DNA of 64,000 nucleotides from Betaproteobacteria bacterium (GCA_016717855.1 JADKEV010000032.1:1-64000), one strand, 5' to 3'; positions 36,407 through 45,998 are shown, numbered from the stretch's first letter. A program made the numbers and translations. Notes: generated from the sequence alone by a model not told the origin.

Positions 36407-37669
36407 ATGCAGTTGAATTCCTCCTCCCCGAGCCTGCCCCAGTCGAAGCTTCAAAGCCTGCGTGCCGCCGCCCCGATCCTGATCGGCGTGTCCGTCATGC
36501 TGAGCCTGTCGATGGGACTGCGCCAGAGCCTCGGGCTATTCGTGCAGCCGGCGGTGCAGGAACTCTCGCTCGCCGTGGCCGATTTCACGCTGGCGATCGC
36601 CGTGCAGAACCTGGTGTGGGGTTTCCTGCAGCCGCTGGCCGGCCTGTGGGCGGCGCGCTACGGATTCCGCATTGTCATGACCGCCGGCGCGGCGCTCTAC
36701 GCGCTGGGACTGCTGGTCCTCGCAACCGCGACGGGGTATTTCGGCGTGATGCTCGGCGCCGGCCTGCTGATCGGCCCGGCGCTGGCGTGCATCGGTTCGG
36801 GCATCGCGATGGCGGTGGCCTCGCGCCCGGTCCCGCTGGCCGTGCGCAGCACGGTGCTGGGGCTGGTCTCGGCCGCGGGATCGATCGGCGCGGCGATCGC
36901 CGCACCCATCGGCCAGGGGTTGATCGCCGGCTTCGGCTGGCGCACCGGCGTGTTCGGATTCGTGGCATTGGCGCTGATCATCATTCCGGCGGCGTGGGTC
37001 GCGGGCCGCGTCGACAAAGCGGCGATCCCGCCGGAGGCGAGCCATCGCGGCGATGCCATCGCGGCGGGGCCTGCGTTCAGGAGCGCCTTCCGGAACGGGC
37101 CGTTCATGATCATGGCGGTCGCGTACTTCGTGTGCGGGCTACAACTCGTGTTCCTGACCACCCACCTGCCGTCGTACCTGGCCATCTGCGGCATGGATCC
37201 GATGCTGGGCGCGAAGGCGCTGGCGACCATCGGCGTCTTCAACGTGCTTGGCAGCCTGTTTTTCGGCTGGGCCGGCGGGCGCTGGAGCAAGCCGATGCTG
37301 CTGGGGCTGATCTACATCCTGCGCTCGCTGATGCTGGCCTGGTATTTCGCGACGCTGCCGACGCCCGACAGCACGATCCTGTTCGCCGCCGTCATGGGTT
37401 TTCTCTGGCTGGGCGTCGCCCCGCTGGTCGCCGGTGCGGTCGCCGAGATGTTCGGTCTGCGCTGGCTGGCGATGATAGGCGGGATCGCGTTCATGAGCCA
37501 CCAGCTGGGCAGCGCCGTCGGCGCGTTCGGCGGCGGCCTCTTGTTCGACCTGATGGGATCCTATTCCCTCGCCGTCCAGATCGGCGCCGGGATGGGCCTC
37601 ACGGCCGGCGTGCTGCAGGTGCTCGCCGGGCTGCCGCGCTGGCCGGGCGCGCGGCGGGCGGCGCACTGA
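36407..37669 (+). CDS. MFS transporter (OxlT/MCT-like)
   Basis: A 420-residue integral membrane protein with twelve hydrophobic segments. It carries features of the major facilitator superfamily, including WAARYGFRIVM between helices 2 and 3 and a GLVSAAGSIGAAIAAPIGQG helix 5. The pattern resembles the oxalate/formate antiporter and monocarboxylate group, with GWRTGVFGFVALALII and YLAICGMDP. The substrate is unknown. The ATG at 36407 is favoured because the upstream frame is made of the 15-bp tandem repeat. It diverges from the D-amino-acid dehydrogenase gene. Confidence 0.82.
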   Translation: MQLNSSSPSLPQSKLQSLRAAAPILIGVSVMLSLSMGLRQSLGLFVQPAVQELSLAVADFTLAIAVQNLVWGFLQPLAGLWAARYGFRIVMTAGAALYALGLLVLATATGYFGVMLGAGLLIGPALACIGSGIAMAVASRPVPLAVRSTVLGLVSAAGSIGAAIAAPIGQGLIAGFGWRTGVFGFVALALIIIPAAWVAGRVDKAAIPPEASHRGDAIAAGPAFRSAFRNGPFMIMAVAYFVCGLQLVFLTTHLPSYLAICGMDPMLGAKALATIGVFNVLGSLFFGWAGGRWSKPMLLGLIYILRSLMLAWYFATLPTPDSTILFAAVMGFLWLGVAPLVAGAVAEMFGLRWLAMIGGIAFMSHQLGSAVGAFGGGLLFDLMGSYSLAVQIGAGMGLTAGVLQVLAGLPRWPGARRAAH

Positions 37670-37753
37670 CGAGCTTCTGCCGGGTGTTCGCATTCAGGAA
37701 GTACCAATGTTCGCCGAACTTGGGCTTTGGCAAGACGAGGCCCGGCGCAGGCG

Positions 37754-38140
37754 TCATCGCTTCGACCAGTAGTCCGCCTTGTCCGGGATGATCCACCGCA
37801 CGCCGCCGCGCGGTTCCTTCTTGTCGCCACCGTAGCGCGGGATCAGGTGAATGTGCAGGTGCGGCACGGTCTGCCCGGCCGCCGCCCCGTCGTTGACGCC
37901 GATGTTGTACCCGTCGGGCCGGAACTCGCTGTCGATTCCCGCCTTGGCGGCGTCGAGAAGAGCAAACAGCGCCGTCCGCTCCTCCGCCGTGGTGTCGAAG
38001 AATGATCTGACGTGACGGCGCGGGATGACGAGGGTGTGGCCGGGGCTTACGGGAAAGCCATCCCTGAACGCGACGGCAAGATCGTTCGAGAGAATGATGC
38101 GGCCGGGAGCAAGGGCGCAGAAAACGCAGTTGGCGGTCAT
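37754..38140 (-). CDS. HIT-family nucleotide-binding hydrolase
   Basis: A 128-residue histidine-triad protein. The triad is intact in HLHIHL (His94, His96, His98), and the N-terminal CVFC matches the zinc site of HINT-type members. Relatives hydrolyse AMP-linked substrates. The ATG at 38140 gives a family-like N-terminus. It ends convergent with the MFS gene and is divergent from metK. A decayed second HIT gene is found at 62.6 kb. Confidence 0.87.
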   Translation of the reverse strand: MTANCVFCALAPGRIILSNDLAVAFRDGFPVSPGHTLVIPRRHVRSFFDTTAEERTALFALLDAAKAGIDSEFRPDGYNIGVNDGAAAGQTVPHLHIHLIPRYGGDKKEPRGGVRWIIPDKADYWSKR

Positions 38141-38271
38141 GGCACAATCATACGCAGGCCCTCGAGGCACGCAAGGCACGCATCAAGGTCAGGTCCGCCC
38201 GGGGCCGGGGGGATTTGATCCGGATTGCCGCCCCCGGCGCATTGCCGAAGCGGCTAAAGAGGAGATGCGCA

Positions 38272-39510
38272 ATGTTCTTCCGCAATGGTCTGTTCACGTC
38301 GGAGTCGGTGTCCGGCGGCCACCCCGACAAGGTCTGCGACCAGATTTCCGATGCGATCCTCGATGCCTTCCTGCGGCTCGATCCGCACGCGCGCGTGGCG
38401 TGCCAGTGCTTCGCTGCCAACGGGAAGGTCCTGGTCGCCGGCGAGTTCCGCACCCGGGACGAGCGGCACTTCCTCCAGATAAGGGATTCCGCCGCCGACA
38501 TCGTGCGCCAGACGCTGCGCGACATCGGCTACGGGACGGCGGAGTACGACATCGACCCCGCGACCTGCGAAGTGGAGGTGCGCTTCAATCACCAGAGCGC
38601 GCAGATCGCGGCCAGCGTGGACCGCAGCGACGCGATCCTGGGCGCCGGCGACCAGGGCCTGATGTTCGGCTACGCGACCGACGAGACTCCATCCCTGATG
38701 CCGCTGGCGTGGTCGCTGGCGACGGAACTGCTGGTGACCGGCTGGTCGCTGCGCGATGCCGCGGGATTCCCGCTCAAGCCCGATGCCAAGAGCCAGGTCA
38801 CGGTCAGCTATGCGGATGGCAGGCCCGTCGGCATCGAAGCGGTGGTCATCTCGTGGCAACACCAGCCCGGCATCGGCATCGACGACGTGCGCGAGTATCT
38901 GCAGCGCGAGATCCTCGATCGCGTCATTCCGCCCGCTCGCCGCACGCCCGGCTTCCGCGCCTGGCTCAATCCGTCGGGCGCCTGGACCATCGGCGGCCCG
39001 AAGGCCGATACCGGACTCACCGGCAAGAAGATCATCGTCGACACGTATGGCGGCGCGTGCCCGCACGGCGGAGGCTCGTTCTCCGGCAAGGATCCCACGA
39101 AGGTCGATCGCTCCGGCGCGTACGCCGCACGCTTCGTCGCCAAGCATGTCGTCGCCGCGGGCCTCGCCCGCCGCTGCACGGTCCAGGTGTCCTACGCCAT
39201 CGGACGCGCGGAGCCGGTCTCCGTCGCGGTCGACCTGCATGGGAGCGGACAGGTGCCGGAAGAGCAACTGGTGCGCGCGATCGGGGAGGTCTTCGACCTG
39301 ACGCCGGGCGCGATCATCGACGCGCTGAAACTGCTGCGGCCGATCTACCAGGGCACGGCGACGTACGGGCATTTCGGGCAGTGGCGCGATCCCGAGGTCT
39401 ACCTGTGGGAGGCGACGCCGCGCGTGGCCGAGCTGCGGGCGGCGGTTGGATTGGCTGCGCACGCGAGCTACGACATCGCCGGACGGGAGTCGCCCTTTCT
39501 GATGACTTGA
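38272..39510 (+). CDS. metK: S-adenosylmethionine synthetase
   Basis: A 412-residue enzyme that makes SAM from methionine and ATP. It has the ATP/methionine loop SVSGGHPDKVCDQISDAIL at the N-terminus, the signature GAGDQGLMFGYATDET, and the P-loop-like GGGSFSGKDPTKVDRSGAY. All three domains appear full length. The ATG at 38272 has a strong AGAGGAG about 8 nt upstream, and the longer open frame to 38215 is rejected. No SAM riboswitch is seen. Whether it is the only metK in the genome is unknown. Confidence 0.95.
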   Translation: MFFRNGLFTSESVSGGHPDKVCDQISDAILDAFLRLDPHARVACQCFAANGKVLVAGEFRTRDERHFLQIRDSAADIVRQTLRDIGYGTAEYDIDPATCEVEVRFNHQSAQIAASVDRSDAILGAGDQGLMFGYATDETPSLMPLAWSLATELLVTGWSLRDAAGFPLKPDAKSQVTVSYADGRPVGIEAVVISWQHQPGIGIDDVREYLQREILDRVIPPARRTPGFRAWLNPSGAWTIGGPKADTGLTGKKIIVDTYGGACPHGGGSFSGKDPTKVDRSGAYAARFVAKHVVAAGLARRCTVQVSYAIGRAEPVSVAVDLHGSGQVPEEQLVRAIGEVFDLTPGAIIDALKLLRPIYQGTATYGHFGQWRDPEVYLWEATPRVAELRAAVGLAAHASYDIAGRESPFLMT

Positions 39511-39540
39511 CCGGCTCCCGTGCCGGCCGCCGGCGCAACA

Positions 39541-40554
39541 TCAAACCAACCCGCGGCTGCCGAGTTCGTCCTTCAGCCACGCATAGCAGATCGGCGCCGC
39601 GACCAGGCCGGGCAGGCCGAAGGCGCTTTCCAGCACCAGCATCGCGGTGAGCAGCTCCCAGGCCTTGGCGCTGATCCGGGCGCCAACGATGCGCGCATTG
39701 AGAAAATACTCCAGCTTGTGGATCACGATAAGGAAGGCGAGCGACGACACCGCGACGGCCGGCGAGTGCGCCAGGCTGACCACGAAGATCACCGCATTGG
39801 AAATCAGGTTGCCGACCACCGGCAGCAGGCCGACGGCGAAGGTGACCGCGATCATCGTCTTGGTGAGCGGCAGGTGCACGCCGAACAGCGGCAGCACGAC
39901 AGCGAGATACAGGGCCGTGAACGCGGTGTTGATCGCCGAGATGCGCACCTGGGCGAAGACGATGCGGCGGAACGCCTCGCCCATCCGGTAGATCCGCTCT
40001 TCCAGCGCCTGCGCGAGCGGACCCGCGACGTCATGCCCGCCGGCTTCGCGGATCGCCACCATGGCGCCGATCACCATCCCGATCAGCATGTGGGCAAGCA
40101 TGTGGCCTGTCTCCTTGCCGATCAGCTGCAACTCGGCGGCGTGCTCGCGCAGCCACTCGGTCAGGTCGGTGCGGATTTCCTCCGCGCCGATTGGCAGGTA
40201 ATCGGCCAGCCATTGCGGCAGCGTCGCGCGGGAGCTCTCCAGGATCTCCGCCATCTTGGCCAATAGCGCCGCCAGGCTGCCGCCTTCGCTCTTCATGAAG
40301 AGGACGATGCCGAAGCCGGCCGCCGTGACCGCTCCGATGACCAGCAGGGCGACCAGGCCAACCGCCACCATCTTGGCGCGCGCCGTCGAGAGCTGGCGGG
40401 TGAACAGCGGGAACAGCACATGCACGAGCTCGTAGACCAGCAGCCCGGCGATCAGCGCCGGCAGCAGATGGAGCTTCAGAACAAAGAAAATGGCCAGCAC
40501 GGCCAGTGTCCACGCGGCGTATTCGTGGACGGTCGGAGGGGCGGGTTTGGTCAT
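39541..40554 (-). CDS. AI-2E family transporter (putative permease)
   Basis: A 337-residue membrane protein of the AI-2E/YdiK/TqsA permease family. It has about seven or eight transmembrane helices and typical segments: LPALIAGLLVYELVHVLFP near the start, the YRMGEAFRRIVFAQVRISAINTAF linker, and the C-terminal YFLNARIVGARISA and LLTAMLVLESAFGLPGLVAAP. Family members export autoinducer-2 or act as Na+/H+ antiporters, and the substrate here is unknown. The ATG at 40554 is supported by the hydrophobic N-terminus. It lies 47 bp downstream of hicA on the same strand. Confidence 0.82.
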   Translation of the reverse strand: MTKPAPPTVHEYAAWTLAVLAIFFVLKLHLLPALIAGLLVYELVHVLFPLFTRQLSTARAKMVAVGLVALLVIGAVTAAGFGIVLFMKSEGGSLAALLAKMAEILESSRATLPQWLADYLPIGAEEIRTDLTEWLREHAAELQLIGKETGHMLAHMLIGMVIGAMVAIREAGGHDVAGPLAQALEERIYRMGEAFRRIVFAQVRISAINTAFTALYLAVVLPLFGVHLPLTKTMIAVTFAVGLLPVVGNLISNAVIFVVSLAHSPAVAVSSLAFLIVIHKLEYFLNARIVGARISAKAWELLTAMLVLESAFGLPGLVAAPICYAWLKDELGSRGLV

Positions 40555-40601
40555 GTGTTCTTGCTGAAAACCCGGTTGAGGGACTTTCGATGGAAGGCTG
40601 G

Positions 40602-40796
40602 TTAAAACCGCTCGGGTTCCGCAACACCAAGGTCGCGGCAGATTTTGCGGGCGAGATGATCGTTGATCTCGCTGTGTCGCGGAATTGCGCTGCGTCGTTC
40701 GGTGATGGTGTGGCGCCACCACGAGTGGCGTCCGCCTTCGCGCAGGAGTTCGCAGCCCAGAGCCGTCAGATGTCGCAGCAGATCACGACGTTTCAT
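40602..40796 (-). CDS. hicA: HicA-type mRNA interferase toxin
   Basis: A 64-residue protein with the small dsRBD-like fold of HicA. A basic KRRDLLRHLTALG N-terminus precedes the catalytic His24 in EGGRHSWW, then IPRHSEI, and an ending with ICRDLGV like the family's usual LRKILRQAG. It should cleave mRNA unless bound by HicB. It overlaps the upstream hicB by 4 bases (40793-40796), so translation is coupled. In this locus the antitoxin gene comes first. Confidence 0.85.
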   Translation of the reverse strand: MKRRDLLRHLTALGCELLREGGRHSWWRHTITERRSAIPRHSEINDHLARKICRDLGVAEPERF

Positions 40797-41005
40797 ACCG
40801 CGATGAGAAGTTCCTCGTAGCCCTTGCCGGCGGCGCTGCGGGCCTCCGTGCGGTTAAACTCGATAGCTTCCGCCAGTGTCACGCGCAATGACTCCAGGAG
40901 TTCCTCGCGCGTGGATTCCTGGCAGTTGACGCCAGGCACTTCCTCGATCCAGCCGATCCACTGGTTTTCGTCTTGCTTGACGACGGCCGTATATGTCTGC
41001 TTCAT
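40793..41005 (-). CDS. hicB: HicB-type antitoxin
   Basis: A 70-residue protein with the degenerate RNase H-like HicB fold: YTAVVKQDENQWIGWIEEVPGVNCQESTREELLESL is the standard strand pattern, read in pieces. It is a short HicB without a C-terminal DNA-binding domain, so autoregulation may depend on another factor. A GGAGGTGAC ribosome-binding site lies just before the ATG. It precedes and overlaps hicA by 4 bases. Confidence 0.86.
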   Translation of the reverse strand: MKQTYTAVVKQDENQWIGWIEEVPGVNCQESTREELLESLRVTLAEAIEFNRTEARSAAGKGYEELLIAV

Positions 41006-41122
41006 TTGTCACCTCCGACGCTGGCAAGTATACCGAATCGGTTTTGCCTTGATCGCAGTGGCGCGCGCCGCGGCCGGTTCCGGACACAGCGTGTCCAGTT
41101 CACCATATACAATCGCCTGACA

Positions 41123-41638
41123 ATGCCGAGCGCCAACACAATCCGGAATGAGGGGCAGGACACGGCAGGCGGCGAGATGCCAGGTTTAGTGGTCGAGCCC
41201 GCAGAAGCGCCGGCAACTGGAGAGTCCGCTCAGCCGCAACCTGAACCATTGCCTGTCCACTCGTCGCGGTTCGTGCGCGGCTTGTTCATCGCCGGCGGCG
41301 TCACCTGCGTCGGCCTCGGGGTGGCCGGCATCGTGCTGCCGGTGCTGCCGACGACGCCGTTCATCCTGCTCGCGGCCTACTGTTTCGCGCGGGCGTCGCC
41401 CAGGCTGCATCGCTGGTTGCTCGATTCCCGCACCTTCGGCCCGATGATCCGCGAATGGCAGAGATACCGCGCGATCCCCTGGCGCACCAAGCTCACCGCG
41501 ATCGCGCTGATGAGCACGACGATGGCCGTGTCGATCGTCTTCTTCGTTCGGCCGTGGCCGCTGCAGGTGGGGCTGGGCCTCCTGGGGGTGGGACTGGCGA
41601 TCTGGCTGTACCGGATCCCGTCGCGGGACCGGCCGTGA
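41123..41638 (+). CDS. DUF454 (YbaN-like) membrane protein
   Basis: A 171-residue protein. A soluble, Pro/Glu-rich N-terminus of about 50 residues is followed by three hydrophobic segments. It contains the DUF454 signature: GVAGIVLPVLPTTPFILLAAYCF, then RWLLDSRTFGPMIREWQ. YbaN-type inner-membrane proteins have no settled function; some are linked to copper/heme stress or protein secretion. A perfect 15-bp palindrome GGACACAGCGTGTCC (41082-41096) and a TATACAAT hexamer-like stretch lie upstream and may form an operator-promoter. It diverges from hicBA. Confidence 0.8.
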   Translation: MPSANTIRNEGQDTAGGEMPGLVVEPAEAPATGESAQPQPEPLPVHSSRFVRGLFIAGGVTCVGLGVAGIVLPVLPTTPFILLAAYCFARASPRLHRWLLDSRTFGPMIREWQRYRAIPWRTKLTAIALMSTTMAVSIVFFVRPWPLQVGLGLLGVGLAIWLYRIPSRDRP

Positions 41639-41809
41639 GGGTCCGGGCCCGATGCCAAAGACCAGCTTGCCACTTTCGGAACTCAACGGGGAAGTCCCCT
41701 CCGGTTCGTTGCGTCAGGTCAATGTCCGGCCGCGAGCGCGAGCGAGAATCCCCAGATGGCGGGAGGAAGACAGTCCGCTTAACTCGGTTGGATGGCTGGA
41801 AGGTCGATC

Positions 41810-44551
41810 ATGGCTCGTCGCATCACTGCCGCAACAGGCGGCGCAATTCTCCTGTCGACCCTGGCGGCGCTCGCGGCGCCGGGACCCGTGGAACTCGCCA
41901 CCGTCCGTGGCGCCCTCAGCCAGTTGAGCGTGCCGTTCGTGCCCAACGCCGGCCAATGGGACCGCGAGGCAGCCTTCGCGGCGCACACGTTCGCCGGCAC
42001 TCTCTTCGTCACGACGGAAGGAATACTCGTCTACCGGCTGAATGGAAAGCCGATCGCGGGCGCCGAAGCCACGAGCCCTCCGGGGACCCGGGATCGTTCA
42101 AGCGAGCGCGCAGCGGCGCGCCAGCCCGGTTGGGTACTGACCGAAACGCTGGTCGATGCGTCGCATAACCCGCTGCCCGCCACACCGTCCGGCTCCCTGC
42201 CGCAGAAGGGCAAAGTCAGCTATGCGATCGGCAATGACGAGCGCAGGCACCGCGATGGCATCGCCAGCTTCGAGCGCGTGAACCTGGGCGATGTGTACCC
42301 GGGCATCAACGTGCAACTGCGCGCGACCGGCAGCAACATCGAGAAGATCTTTACGGTCACGCCGCGGCGCGATCCGGGCCGGATCCGGATGCAAGTTGGC
42401 GGCGCGCAGCGGCTCGAACTCGGCCCCCGGGGCGAACTCATCGCCCACACCGGTAACGGGCCGGTCACCTATACCGCGCCCATCGCATATCAGGACGACG
42501 ATGCCGGACAACGCACGACCGTGCCGGTGCGCTATGCGCTCGGCCACCAGGCCCTCAGTTATGGTTTCGCCGTCGATGCGTACGATGCCGGCCGGCCCCT
42601 CGTCATCGATCCGTTGCTGCAATCCACGTATCTGGGCGGCGGCAACAGCGACTTTGCCAATGCGCTCGCCATCCATCCGGCGACCGGGGAGGTCTACGTG
42701 ACCGGCTTCACCGCGTCGGCCGACTTTCCCAAGGTAGCCGGGGCGGAGCAGACGGGGCACGCGGGGCTCACGTTCGACGCCTTTGTCACGCGCCTCGATC
42801 CCGGATTGACCACGCGCCTGCAGTCGACCTATCTGGGCGGCAACGGCGACGACAAGGCCTATGCGCTGGCGATTCATCCGGCAAGCGGCGAGGTGTATGT
42901 GGCCGGGTCCACCACCTCGGGCAACTTCCCCAAGACCACCGGCGCGGAGCAACCGGGCAAGAACGCTTCGATGGACGCTTTCGTCACCCGCCTCGACGCC
43001 GCGCTGACCACGCGGCTGCAGTCGACGTACCTGGGCGGCAACAACAATGAAGAAGTCCGTGCCCTGGCGATCCACCCGTTCACGGGCGAAGTGTATGTGG
43101 CGGGGCCTACGCATTCCTCGGACTTTCCCAAGGTGGCCGGATCCGAGCAGACTACGCACGCCTCCCCGGGCGGCCAGGACGCCTTCATCACCCGCCTGAG
43201 CGCCGCACTGACCGCGATCCTGCAATCGACCTACCTTGGCGGCAACGGCAATGACATCGTCCGGTCATTGGCCATTCACCCAGCCACCGGCGAGATCTAC
43301 GCTACGGGGATTACGGGCTCGACCAACTTCCCCAAGACCGCCGGCGCGGAGCAGCCCGCGCATGCCGTTGACGGCGACGGCTACGACGCCTTTGTCACCC
43401 GCCTCAATGCCGCGCTGACCACACGCCTGCAGTCGACGTACCTGGGCGGCGACGGCACCGACGATGCCTACGCCCTCGCCATCCATCCTGCCACCGGCGA
43501 AGCGTACGTGGCGGGCTATACGAATTCGACCAACTTTCCCAAGGTGACGGGAGCGGAGCAGATCACGCCCGGCGGCGGCGATGACACCTTCGTCACGCGC
43601 CTCGACGCGGCGCTCATCACTCGCGTGCAGTCGACCTATCTGGGTGGTGGCGGTGACGACTATCCCGTAGCGCTGGCGATCCATCCGGCTACGCGCGAGA
43701 TCTACGTCGCCGGGTACACGGGCTCGACCGACTTTCCAAACGTCGCGGGAGCGGCGCAGGCCGCACATGCCGCCGACGGCGGCAACGACGACGCATTTGC
43801 CACGCGCCTCAGCGCCGCGCTGACCGCGCGTCTGCAGTCGACCTATCTGGGCGGCGCGGGCCGCGACGCCGCTAACGCGATGGCCATCCACCCGGTCACC
43901 GGAGCGCTGTACCTGGCGGGGTATACGAGTTCGACCGATCTTCCGCAGGCGGCCGGCGCGGAGCAGGCGAGCAGCGGCGGCGGTACCGACGCCTTCGTCA
44001 GCCTGGCCACGCTGGACTTGCGGGCCGGCGGCGCGGTGCCCGGCGTGTTCAGCTTCGCCCCCAGGACCGGCGTGCCACCCGGTTCGCTGCAAGTCTCGGC
44101 GCCCGCGACCATCAGCGGCCTGGCCGATTCCCCGCAGAACATTGCCATCCTGGGCGGCAACCTTGCGCAATACTGCATCTCCAGCGGTGCGACCTGCGAC
44201 TGCGATGTCACGCCCTTCGGCAGCGCCATGGCCAGCATCGCCAATGGTCAGTCCATCTGTGTTCGTCAATACGCGCCAGCAATTGTGCCCAGTTCGGCGA
44301 CAACGACCATACTGGCCGGTGGAGGTTCGGCGACGTTCTTCGTCTCGACCGCGCCCAGTTGCTCGCTGGACATCGACGGCAACACTGCCATCGACGCATT
44401 GACCGACGGACTCATGCTGCTGCGGGCAATGTTCGGACTGACCGGCACGGCAGTCACCAACGCCGCCGTGGGCGACGGCGCCTCGCGCACGACCTGGTCG
44501 CAGATACAGCCCTATCTCAACGGCAATTGCGGGACCGGTTTCGCACTGTAG
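41810..44551 (+). CDS. Secreted SBBP-repeat protein with dockerin-like C-terminus
   Basis: A 913-residue exported protein. Signal peptide (GGAILLSTLAALAA), then a DUF7948-like region (FVPNAGQWDREAAF) and about nine SBBP beta-propeller repeats, each with STYLGG, ALAIHPATGEVYVAG and FPKVxGAEQ and DAFVTRL. An Ig-like part follows. The last 60 residues form a dockerin-like calcium module (LDIDGNTAIDALTDGLMLL) that closely matches the two in the giant RHS protein. The ATG at 41810 is chosen over 41792 for a GGAAGG site 7 nt upstream. The function is probably surface binding. Confidence 0.82.
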   Translation: MARRITAATGGAILLSTLAALAAPGPVELATVRGALSQLSVPFVPNAGQWDREAAFAAHTFAGTLFVTTEGILVYRLNGKPIAGAEATSPPGTRDRSSERAAARQPGWVLTETLVDASHNPLPATPSGSLPQKGKVSYAIGNDERRHRDGIASFERVNLGDVYPGINVQLRATGSNIEKIFTVTPRRDPGRIRMQVGGAQRLELGPRGELIAHTGNGPVTYTAPIAYQDDDAGQRTTVPVRYALGHQALSYGFAVDAYDAGRPLVIDPLLQSTYLGGGNSDFANALAIHPATGEVYVTGFTASADFPKVAGAEQTGHAGLTFDAFVTRLDPGLTTRLQSTYLGGNGDDKAYALAIHPASGEVYVAGSTTSGNFPKTTGAEQPGKNASMDAFVTRLDAALTTRLQSTYLGGNNNEEVRALAIHPFTGEVYVAGPTHSSDFPKVAGSEQTTHASPGGQDAFITRLSAALTAILQSTYLGGNGNDIVRSLAIHPATGEIYATGITGSTNFPKTAGAEQPAHAVDGDGYDAFVTRLNAALTTRLQSTYLGGDGTDDAYALAIHPATGEAYVAGYTNSTNFPKVTGAEQITPGGGDDTFVTRLDAALITRVQSTYLGGGGDDYPVALAIHPATREIYVAGYTGSTDFPNVAGAAQAAHAADGGNDDAFATRLSAALTARLQSTYLGGAGRDAANAMAIHPVTGALYLAGYTSSTDLPQAAGAEQASSGGGTDAFVSLATLDLRAGGAVPGVFSFAPRTGVPPGSLQVSAPATISGLADSPQNIAILGGNLAQYCISSGATCDCDVTPFGSAMASIANGQSICVRQYAPAIVPSSATTTILAGGGSATFFVSTAPSCSLDIDGNTAIDALTDGLMLLRAMFGLTGTAVTNAAVGDGASRTTWSQIQPYLNGNCGTGFAL

Positions 44552-44697
44552 GATGGGTGGAGCGCAGCGATACCCATCGATGGCGGGACGAGGCCGTAGG
44601 ATGGGTGGAGCGCAGCGATACCCATCGATGGCGGGACGAGCATGGGATGGTTCCGATTCGACGATGATGGGTATCGCTGCGCTCCACCCATCCTACG
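44548..44697. repeat. MITE-like element with duplicated left end
   Basis: Two tandem left ends (44548-44578 and 44596-44626) separated by an 18-bp spacer that recurs after the second, then an inverted right end at 44667-44697. The stop codon of the SBBP gene lies within the first left end. The interior is short (about 40 bp), with GATTCGACGATGATGGG in opposite orientation to the 15.5-kb copy. This is an internally rearranged copy. Confidence 0.8.
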
Positions 44698-44725
44698 GCC
44701 ACCCATCTACGGCCATTGGTTTACG

Positions 44726-45892
44726 TCAATAAGACCTGGGCAAACCCAGCACCCGTTCGGCAATGAAGTTCAGGATCATGTGCGGGCTGACCGGGGCCAG
44801 GCGCGGGATCATGGACTCGCGCAAGTAGCGTTCGACGTGGAACTCGGCCGAGTACCCCATGCCGCCCAGGGTGAGCACCGCGGTCTCGCAGGCCGAGAAT
44901 GCCGCTTCGGCCGCCAGAAACTTCGCCGCGTTGGCTTCAATGCCGCATTCGGCGCCGGCATCGTAGCGGACAGCGGCCTTCATCACCATCAGGTCGGCCG
45001 CTTCGAGTTGCATCCAGCACTTCGCCAGCGGATGCGCGATGCCCTGGTTCTGGCCGATCGGCCGGCCGAAGACGACCCGCTCCTGGGCATACTGCGCGGC
45101 CTTGCGCAGCGCGGCGCGACCGATGCCGACCGCCTCGGCCGCGATGAGAATTCGCTCGGGGTTCATCCCGTGCAGGATGGCGCGGAAACCGTCGCCTTCG
45201 GGGCCGATGCGATCGGCTTCAGGGATGAACAAGCCGTCGATGAACAGCATGTTGGAATCGACCGCATGCCGGCCCATCTTGTGGATCAGACGGATTTCGA
45301 CCTTCGCGCGATCGATGGCGGTATAAAACAGCGACAGGCCGTCCGTCTTCTTCGGCACCGCCTCGAGCGGCGTGGTCCGCGCGAGGATCAGCATCCGCTC
45401 CGCGACCTGCGCGGTCGATATCCAGATCTTGCTGCCCGAGAGCAGGTAGCCGCCGGCGCAGCGCTCGGCCCGGGTCTTGATCCGCGCAGTGTCGAGCCCC
45501 GCGTCCGGCTCGGTGACCGCGAAACAGGCCTTGTGCTCGCCGCGGATCAGCGGCGGCAGCATCCGTGCCTTCTGCGCCTCGGTGCCGAACACGACGACCG
45601 GATTGAGGCCGAAGATGTTCATGTGCACCGCCGACGCGCCCGACATCGCCGCCCCGGACTCGGCGATGGCCTGCATCATCACCGCGGCCTCGCTGATGCC
45701 CAGCCCCGAGCCTCCGAACGCCGCCGGCATCGCGATCCCCAGCCAGCCGGCGTCCGCGACGGCGCGGTAGAACGCCTCGGGGAATTCGGCGCTGCGATCC
45801 CGCTCCAGCCAGTACGCGTCGTCGAAGCGCTCGCACAGCCTGGCGATCGCTTCCCTGATCTGCTCCTGCTCGGCGCTGAGTGCGTAGTTCAT
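44726..45892 (-). CDS. Acyl-CoA dehydrogenase
   Basis: A 388-residue FAD acyl-CoA dehydrogenase that introduces the 2,3-double bond. It shows an N-terminal helical domain, the CFAVTEPDAG flavin-binding loop, SKIWIS(T)A, and the R-x-x-FG-x-x-x motif in ERVVFGRPIGQNQGIAHPLAK. It also has LGGMGYSAEFHVERYLRESM with the family's FAD-binding end. The ATG at 45892 gives the family-typical start. It diverges from narK. Chain length and partners are unknown. Confidence 0.88.
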   Translation of the reverse strand: MNYALSAEQEQIREAIARLCERFDDAYWLERDRSAEFPEAFYRAVADAGWLGIAMPAAFGGSGLGISEAAVMMQAIAESGAAMSGASAVHMNIFGLNPVVVFGTEAQKARMLPPLIRGEHKACFAVTEPDAGLDTARIKTRAERCAGGYLLSGSKIWISTAQVAERMLILARTTPLEAVPKKTDGLSLFYTAIDRAKVEIRLIHKMGRHAVDSNMLFIDGLFIPEADRIGPEGDGFRAILHGMNPERILIAAEAVGIGRAALRKAAQYAQERVVFGRPIGQNQGIAHPLAKCWMQLEAADLMVMKAAVRYDAGAECGIEANAAKFLAAEAAFSACETAVLTLGGMGYSAEFHVERYLRESMIPRLAPVSPHMILNFIAERVLGLPRSY

Positions 45893-45998
45893 CCTGTCCG
45901 TGCCCCGGTGCGCTGCCCGCTGCAGCCTGCGCAACATACACCGGCTGCCCTTGGAGCGCCATGGCAGGTCAGACCAAGCACCATCTTGGCCCAATGCT

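Noticed and set aside
38141..38271. SAM riboswitch before metK
   Set aside because: No SAM-I, SAM-II or SAM/SAH-like stem pattern could be made out in the 131-bp gap, which is mostly the HIT gene leader.
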